Assembly (NCBI GenBank): GCA_900545345.1
Contig: UQYQ01000005.1
Span: 1 to 64,000 of the forward strand
Direction of reading: 5' to 3'
Length of the DNA stretch: 64,000 bases
Source: an uncultured Ruminococcus sp.
GTDB lineage: Bacteria > Bacillota > Clostridia > Oscillospirales > Ruminococcaceae
Shown: one piece after another, positions 59,470-64,000 of the stretch
Layout of the letters: the number at the start of each line of letters is the position of its first letter
Numbering within the stretch: the stretch's first letter is position 1
Program-made: the position numbers and the translations under genes
Notes under the pieces: generated by a model
The model's input: the letters and a program-made list of their open reading frames with translations, nothing else
Told to the model about the DNA's origin: nothing
Databases searched by the model: none

Positions 59470-60852
59470 ATGACTTCACATATGAGCAGACGGGCATTTG
59501 TCCGTATAATAACTTTTGTTACAGCAATTTTTCTTCTGCTGTTTGCTATTATACTGACTTTCAGTATAAGAGCGAAAAAAGCCGAGCTTGCACTTGAATA
59601 CAATTATCTTAAAGCTATTGAAGAATTATCAATGGCAGCAGATAATATCAATACTTCCCTTCAAAAGGGTTTGTATTCCGGAACTTCAAATATGCTTGCC
59701 TCTATCTCAAACGACCTTCTTTTAGACTCTTCCAGTGCAAAGGCAGCTCTTTCTCAGCTTTCTTCGGCTGAGCAGAGTTTAGAGGGTGCAAATAAGTTTT
59801 TATCACAGGTAGGAAATTATGCTTTAAGCCTCAGCAAGAAGCTGGAGAAAGGTCAAAAGATTACCGAAGAAGAGTATAAGACTCTTGAAAAGCTTTATAA
59901 TTATTCAAATGAGTTTAAAAACAAGCTGTGGGAGATTGAGCAGAGCATCAGGGGAAACGGAGAAGAGCTTTCATACAAGACAGTTTCAAAAATCAATAAT
60001 CTTTCTGAAGATCAGGTAAAGAGTAACAACGGCAGTGAGAGCAATGCACATATAAGCTTAGGCAACATTGAAGAAAATTTTGAAAATTATCCTACTCTTA
60101 TTTATGACGGACCTTTCTCTGATCATATTTTGGAAAAGGAACCGGAAATGCTTAAAGGCAAAAAAGAAATAACAGAGAAAAAGGCCAGAAAGCATGCTGC
60201 TGAGGTTTCCGTTGTTCAGGAGGATACACTAAAGCTTTCCAACAACGAAGACGGAAAAATGCCTTCTTATGTTTTTGAAAGTAATATAGAGGGTATAAAT
60301 ACCACTGTTGCAATAACTAAAAAAGGCGGTTATTGCTCTTATATGATAAGAAACCGTGATGTAAAAGAAAATAATATCGAAAACAAAGAAGCGGTTGATT
60401 ATGCAAACGGTTATCTGAGTGAGCTTGGCATTTATGAAATGGAGCCGACATATTATGAAACAGTCGGAAATGTATGTACGGTAAACTTTGCATTTAAAGA
60501 GAATGATGTTTTTTATTATACAGACTTAATCAAGGTTAAAGTAGCAATGGATAACGGTGAAATCTTGGGCTTTGATGCAAGAGGATTTTTGGTAAATCAC
60601 AAAAACAGAAAGCTTTCAAATCCTAAGATTACGAATGATGACGCTAAAAAAGTTGCTTCATCACGCCTGTCTGTAAAAAGTGTGCAAAAAGCGTTAATTC
60701 CATCAGACGGTGATGTTGAAATTTTATGCTATGAACTTAAATGCAAAACAAAGGATAATAAGAATGTTTTAGTATATGTCAACTGTGAAACAGGCGAAGA
60801 GGAGCAAATTCTGCTGCTGTTGGAATCTGAAACAGGAAGTCTTGCAGTTTAA
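59470..60852 (+). CDS. ypeB: Germination protein YpeB
   Basis: 460 residues. One N-terminal membrane helix ('VTAIFLLLFAIILTFSI'), a helical linker, and C-terminal PepSY-like domains ('KARKHAAEV', 'AVDYANGYLSELGI', 'DAKKVASSRLSV'). In Bacillus, YpeB is needed for the cortex-lytic enzyme SleB in spores, whose gene is usually just upstream. No sleB is seen here. AAAGGGAG precedes the ATG at 59470; longer forms lack a site. Another sign that the organism forms spores. Confidence 0.9.
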   Translation: MTSHMSRRAFVRIITFVTAIFLLLFAIILTFSIRAKKAELALEYNYLKAIEELSMAADNINTSLQKGLYSGTSNMLASISNDLLLDSSSAKAALSQLSSAEQSLEGANKFLSQVGNYALSLSKKLEKGQKITEEEYKTLEKLYNYSNEFKNKLWEIEQSIRGNGEELSYKTVSKINNLSEDQVKSNNGSESNAHISLGNIEENFENYPTLIYDGPFSDHILEKEPEMLKGKKEITEKKARKHAAEVSVVQEDTLKLSNNEDGKMPSYVFESNIEGINTTVAITKKGGYCSYMIRNRDVKENNIENKEAVDYANGYLSELGIYEMEPTYYETVGNVCTVNFAFKENDVFYYTDLIKVKVAMDNGEILGFDARGFLVNHKNRKLSNPKITNDDAKKVASSRLSVKSVQKALIPSDGDVEILCYELKCKTKDNKNVLVYVNCETGEEEQILLLLESETGSLAV

Positions 60853-60888
60853 AAAGTTATTTGAATATTGAGAAAGGAATTTGAATTT

Positions 60889-62148
60889 ATGAGAATAAAG
60901 GATATAGACGGAATCGAGATATTGGATTCCCGCGGAAACCCGACAGTTAAAGCAATTGTAACGTTAGAGGACGGAACAAATGCAGCAGCCTGTGTTCCGT
61001 CAGGTGCGTCAACCGGCAGTTTTGAAGCATATGAGCTTCGTGACGGTAATGACGAAAGGTATTTCGGTAAAGGTGTTGTAAAGGCCATATCGAATATAAC
61101 GGATATCATTAAACCTGCACTTATCACTAAGGGTGATATAGACCAGCAGGAGCTTGACGACACTTTAAAAGCAATTGACGGAACGCCTAATTTAAAAGCT
61201 TTGGGTGCTAATGCGGTTTTGGCAGTTTCACTGGCTTTTGCCCGTGCAACCGCAAAGGCAAGAAAAACCCCGCTTTACAAATCTCTTAGTCTTGATGATG
61301 AAAAGATACTTCCTATTCCTATGCTCAATATTTTAAACGGCGGTGCACACTCAAGCAATAATATTGATATTCAGGAATTTATGATTATGCCTCTTGGATT
61401 TTCACATTACAGTGAGGGGCTGAGAGCATCATGCGAGGTTTATCATACTCTCGGCAAGATATTGAAGAAAAAAGGATTGTCAACAGGTGTTGGCGATGAG
61501 GGAGGTTTTGCTCCTGATATAAGCAGTGACGAAGAGGCGTTGGATTTAATTTTAGAAGCAATTTTTCAAGCAGGTTTTGATGACGATAAATTTAAGCTTG
61601 CTCTTGATGTTGCTGCAACCGAATGGGTGTGCGACGGAGGATATAAGCTTCCTAAAAGAGGAAGAATGCTTGATACAAACGGTATGATTGAATATATTAA
61701 GGAACTGTGTAAGAGTTATCCTATCCGTTCAGTTGAAGACCCTTTGGGAGAAAGTGATTTTGCCGGCTTTGAAAAGCTTACTAAAGAAATAGGAGACAAG
61801 GTTCAGATTGTCGGTGATGATTTGTTTGTTACCAATCCTGACAGACTTCAAAAGGGAATTTCAAGCAAGGCGGCAAATGCGATTTTGATAAAAGTTAATC
61901 AGATCGGGACTTTAAGCGACGCAATTAAAGCGATAAGGCTTGCGTATGATAACGGTTATAATACGATTATTTCTCACAGAAGCGGAGAAACAGCTGATAG
62001 CTTTATCGCTGATTTGGCAGTGGCTCTTTCAGCCGGACAGATAAAGACCGGTGCTCCTTGCAGAAGTGAAAGGTGTGAAAAGTACAACAGACTTTTAGAA
62101 ATTGAAAAAGAGTTAGGACCAGACGCTAGGTACGGAAGAATGTTTTAG
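60889..62148 (+). CDS. eno: Enolase
   Basis: 419 residues. 'EILDSRGNPTVKAIV', 'VPSGASTGSFEAYELRDG', 'NILNGGAHSSNNIDIQEFMI', metal ligands in 'SVEDPL' and 'VGDDLFVTN', catalytic Lys in 'LIKVNQIGTLSDAI', and 'SHRSGETADSFIADLAVAL'. It interconverts 2-phosphoglycerate and phosphoenolpyruvate. AAAGGAAT precedes the ATG at 60889; the upstream TTG is not needed. 36 bases after ypeB, an unusual neighbour. Confidence 0.97.
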   Translation: MRIKDIDGIEILDSRGNPTVKAIVTLEDGTNAAACVPSGASTGSFEAYELRDGNDERYFGKGVVKAISNITDIIKPALITKGDIDQQELDDTLKAIDGTPNLKALGANAVLAVSLAFARATAKARKTPLYKSLSLDDEKILPIPMLNILNGGAHSSNNIDIQEFMIMPLGFSHYSEGLRASCEVYHTLGKILKKKGLSTGVGDEGGFAPDISSDEEALDLILEAIFQAGFDDDKFKLALDVAATEWVCDGGYKLPKRGRMLDTNGMIEYIKELCKSYPIRSVEDPLGESDFAGFEKLTKEIGDKVQIVGDDLFVTNPDRLQKGISSKAANAILIKVNQIGTLSDAIKAIRLAYDNGYNTIISHRSGETADSFIADLAVALSAGQIKTGAPCRSERCEKYNRLLEIEKELGPDARYGRMF

Positions 62149-62155
62149 ATAAAAA

Positions 62156-62186
62156 TAGGGCATTGCATATGCAATGCCCTTTGTGT
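62156..62186. terminator. Bidirectional terminator
   Basis: GGGCATTGCATATGCAATGCCC, a perfect palindrome with T-rich ends on both strands, between enolase and the YfhO-like gene. Confidence 0.85.
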
Positions 62187-62190
62187 TTGT

Positions 62191-64000
62191 TTATTTGTTA
62201 TTATCAGGCTCATTTTCTATTTCAGGTGATTCCAGTTCAATTTCATTACCTTCAGAATCAAAAAGCTGTATGTTGTCTGATGAAAGTATCGGCTCATTAT
62301 TTATGTTATCTGAACTGTTTTCAACCGGCTTTGATTCATCATCGGAATTTTCATAATAAGCTTCTTTATCTGTTAAATCATCTTTAGGTTCAGAATTTTC
62401 AATTGATTTTTTCTTTGCTTTCAGTTCAGCCTTTGCAGCTTCTTTTTCCGCTCTTTTTAATCTGTGTTCCTCTTCAAGAACATCCAGTGATTCAAAGCAT
62501 TTCGGTCTGCGTTTTTTTACGAAGATACTCATAAAAATCAAAAGAACAAGTCCGGCAGCTGAAATTAGTACACCGGCAATAAATCCCGGAGGTGTGTATT
62601 TAAGCTCGACAGTATGCTTACCTTTATTAAGCTTTACTCCTAATACTGCATCGCAAAGCTCAGCAGTTTCGGCTTTTTCTCCGTCTACATAAGCTGTCCA
62701 TCCATTGGCAGGAATTGCAGTGTACATATATCCGTCTGTTTTTGCATCAATTTCACCTTTGAAATAGGTGTCGCTGCGTTCAGTGATATTGTATGTTCCG
62801 TTTGCCTTTAGTTTGTTAAGTCCCTCTTTGAGAACATCGTCATTAATCTTATACACAAAGCAGAACAAATCGCCTGATGCTTTTAATGCTTCTTTGGTTG
62901 TTCCCGAAACAGTTGCGGTATCACCTGCTTTTGCAAATCCTACAGGGAAAACATATTCAAGGTCATCTTCAACGGTATATGAATATGTCTGGTCATCGGA
63001 ACTCATTTTTGTATCAACATTTTCAATTATAGGAGTTTTAATGAATCCGTAAAGCATTGAATCCGAATCAACCTTATAATTGAATTTAAAGGTTGCAGTT
63101 TCGTTAGATGAGTCTGTTTGAGTATCATCGGTAGCATCAACAACCGAAACTTCATTAAGCACAACTCCAAAGCCTTCGATAACAAGACCTCTTTCCAGCA
63201 TTTCCTCGGTGATTTCGGTCTTGAATTCAAAAGGCTGACCCGGGTCGTATTCATCCTCTACTGTCATCATGTCAGGATCTTCGTCTGAGTTTTCAGCCGG
63301 TGTATAGAATACAAATCTGTATTCGGAATCATCATTCCAAGCGTTCTCATCTTCTTGATATGTGAATGATATATATAGCTGCTTTTCTTTAAGAGCTTTT
63401 TGGCTTATAGTTTTTTCGTTATCGGGGTTGAGTATTTTAATCAGTTTTTCAGGCATAAGCTGATAGTATGTTTGTGCTTTTACTCCTGCAACATCGTTTT
63501 TAGATATATTTAAAGCTTTTTCACCTTTGAACAGAGATGTTCCGTGTTCTTCACCTGGTACATAACCATACATTCCTGTAGCGTCATCTTCGTTTGTAAT
63601 TGTTGCATTTTCAGCTTCACCTTTGGTCATGACAACATATGAGTACAATTCTTTATCTATACCTGTCATGCTTGTGAACAATGCATTTAAATAATAAAAC
63701 GGGTTGTCAGGGTTGTTTAATTTGAAATCCTTTAATCCGCTTTCAGTCATAAATCCAAAAGGCATATATGCTGTGTTTTCATATAGCTTAACACCGTCAA
63801 CATCGTCGATTTCTTTTAGATAAGTATCTGAATTAGTGCCTGTTTTTGAAATAACATACTTCAGATTAAGCAAAGCATTTGTAAACGGACTGGTTGCACC
63901 ATAGTAGTATCTGTTGCCGGCAAGCTGTGATACTACACCTAAGTTTTCCATATAAGCTGTTACAGATGAGTTTGACATTGAGCTGAATTGTGATACACCG
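62191..64000 (-). CDS. YfhO-family membrane protein (partial, C-terminal part)
   Basis: About 603 residues of the C-terminal part; the frame stays open to the right edge, so the start is outside. 'GVSQFSSMSNSSVTAYMENL' and 'YYYGATSPFTNALLNLKYV' match YfhO proteins (normally about 850-900 residues). A large outer domain follows, then one membrane helix ('FIAGVLISAAGLVLLIFMSI') and an acidic tail rich in Glu/Asp/Asn of about 100 residues. YfhO has been linked to glycosylation of lipoteichoic acid in Bacillus. Confidence 0.88.
   Translation of the reverse strand, partial: GVSQFSSMSNSSVTAYMENLGVVSQLAGNRYYYGATSPFTNALLNLKYVISKTGTNSDTYLKEIDDVDGVKLYENTAYMPFGFMTESGLKDFKLNNPDNPFYYLNALFTSMTGIDKELYSYVVMTKGEAENATITNEDDATGMYGYVPGEEHGTSLFKGEKALNISKNDVAGVKAQTYYQLMPEKLIKILNPDNEKTISQKALKEKQLYISFTYQEDENAWNDDSEYRFVFYTPAENSDEDPDMMTVEDEYDPGQPFEFKTEITEEMLERGLVIEGFGVVLNEVSVVDATDDTQTDSSNETATFKFNYKVDSDSMLYGFIKTPIIENVDTKMSSDDQTYSYTVEDDLEYVFPVGFAKAGDTATVSGTTKEALKASGDLFCFVYKINDDVLKEGLNKLKANGTYNITERSDTYFKGEIDAKTDGYMYTAIPANGWTAYVDGEKAETAELCDAVLGVKLNKGKHTVELKYTPPGFIAGVLISAAGLVLLIFMSIFVKKRRPKCFESLDVLEEEHRLKRAEKEAAKAELKAKKKSIENSEPKDDLTDKEAYYENSDDESKPVENSSDNINNEPILSSDNIQLFDSEGNEIELESPEIENEPDNNK

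Overview
The window comes from an AT-rich, endospore-forming, anaerobic member of the Firmicutes, class Clostridia. A gut Ruminococcaceae/Oscillospirales organism close to Ruminococcus is my best inference. Support: promoters of the TTGACA-17-TATAAT type with strong AAGGAGG ribosome sites; spore genes (spmA/spmB, a SpoVB-type flippase, the complete spoIIAA-spoIIAB-sigF operon, ypeB); a secreted GH5 cellulase; L-arabinose genes (araB, araD); and a 2-hydroxyacyl-CoA dehydratase activase system typical of strict anaerobes.

Layout. 1-3.5 kb (minus): two tandem paralogous secreted proteins and a subtilisin-family protease gene split by a frameshift. 3.6-5.4 kb: a large lipoprotein. 5.4-10 kb (minus): spmA-spmB, spoVB-like, mazG, hup, rqcP, with a divergent AbrB-type regulator. 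10.5-17.2 kb (minus): dgt-dnaG-rpoD, a degenerate membrane-anchored GH25 protein, yigZ and rpmE. 17.4-19.5 kb: GH5 glucanase. 19.8-24.2 kb: the activase/dehydratase-like pair. 24.3-26.5 kb: secreted GH25 muramidase with fibronectin-III-like repeats. 26.6-28.3 kb: spoIIA operon. 28.3-31.6 kb: folC, a membrane protein, a 39-aa membrane peptide and ung. 31.9-33.5 kb: secreted YD-like repeat protein. 33.6-34.1 kb: divergent XRE/ribbon-helix-helix pair. 34.2-38.6 kb (minus): DUF308 protein, Nif3-like, TrmK, DUF1858, FemAB-like, VanY-like. 38.9-41.2 kb: araB-araD. 41.3-43.4 kb: an accessory island with five tandem small ribbon-helix-helix genes of two alternating subtypes plus a hol-tox type I toxin with an antisense promoter. 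43.4-64 kb: CorC-like proteins, transglutaminase, secA, superoxide dismutase, pyrE and a PRTase-like protein, GtrA and ArsP_2-type membrane proteins, two unlisted 50-aa proteins, clpC, ypeB, enolase and the C-terminal part of a YfhO-family protein.

How genes work together. The cell-surface set (GH5, GH25, YD-repeat protein and the two paralogues at the left end) shares a very lysine-rich C-terminal fibronectin-III-like module that probably holds these proteins at the wall. The spore set covers forespore sigma control (SpoIIAA/AB/SigF), cortex and core dehydration (SpmA/B) and cortex-lytic enzyme partner (YpeB). dgt, dnaG and rpoD form the macromolecular-synthesis cluster, and trmK/nif3 the usual tRNA-modification pair.

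Most interesting signals: (1) three unrelated genes (secA, ung, the 411-aa dehydratase-like gene) have a small hairpin inserted exactly inside an otherwise perfect Shine-Dalgarno, between GGAGG and TGAT; (2) the alternating ribbon-helix-helix array with a cluster of AACAT/ATGTT inverted repeats upstream; (3) the complete type I toxin-antitoxin module next to it; (4) short GC-rich palindromes scattered through intergenic DNA, one carrying the araD stop codon and one next to a duplicated gene tail. No tRNA, rRNA, CRISPR array, insertion sequence or prophage was recognised.
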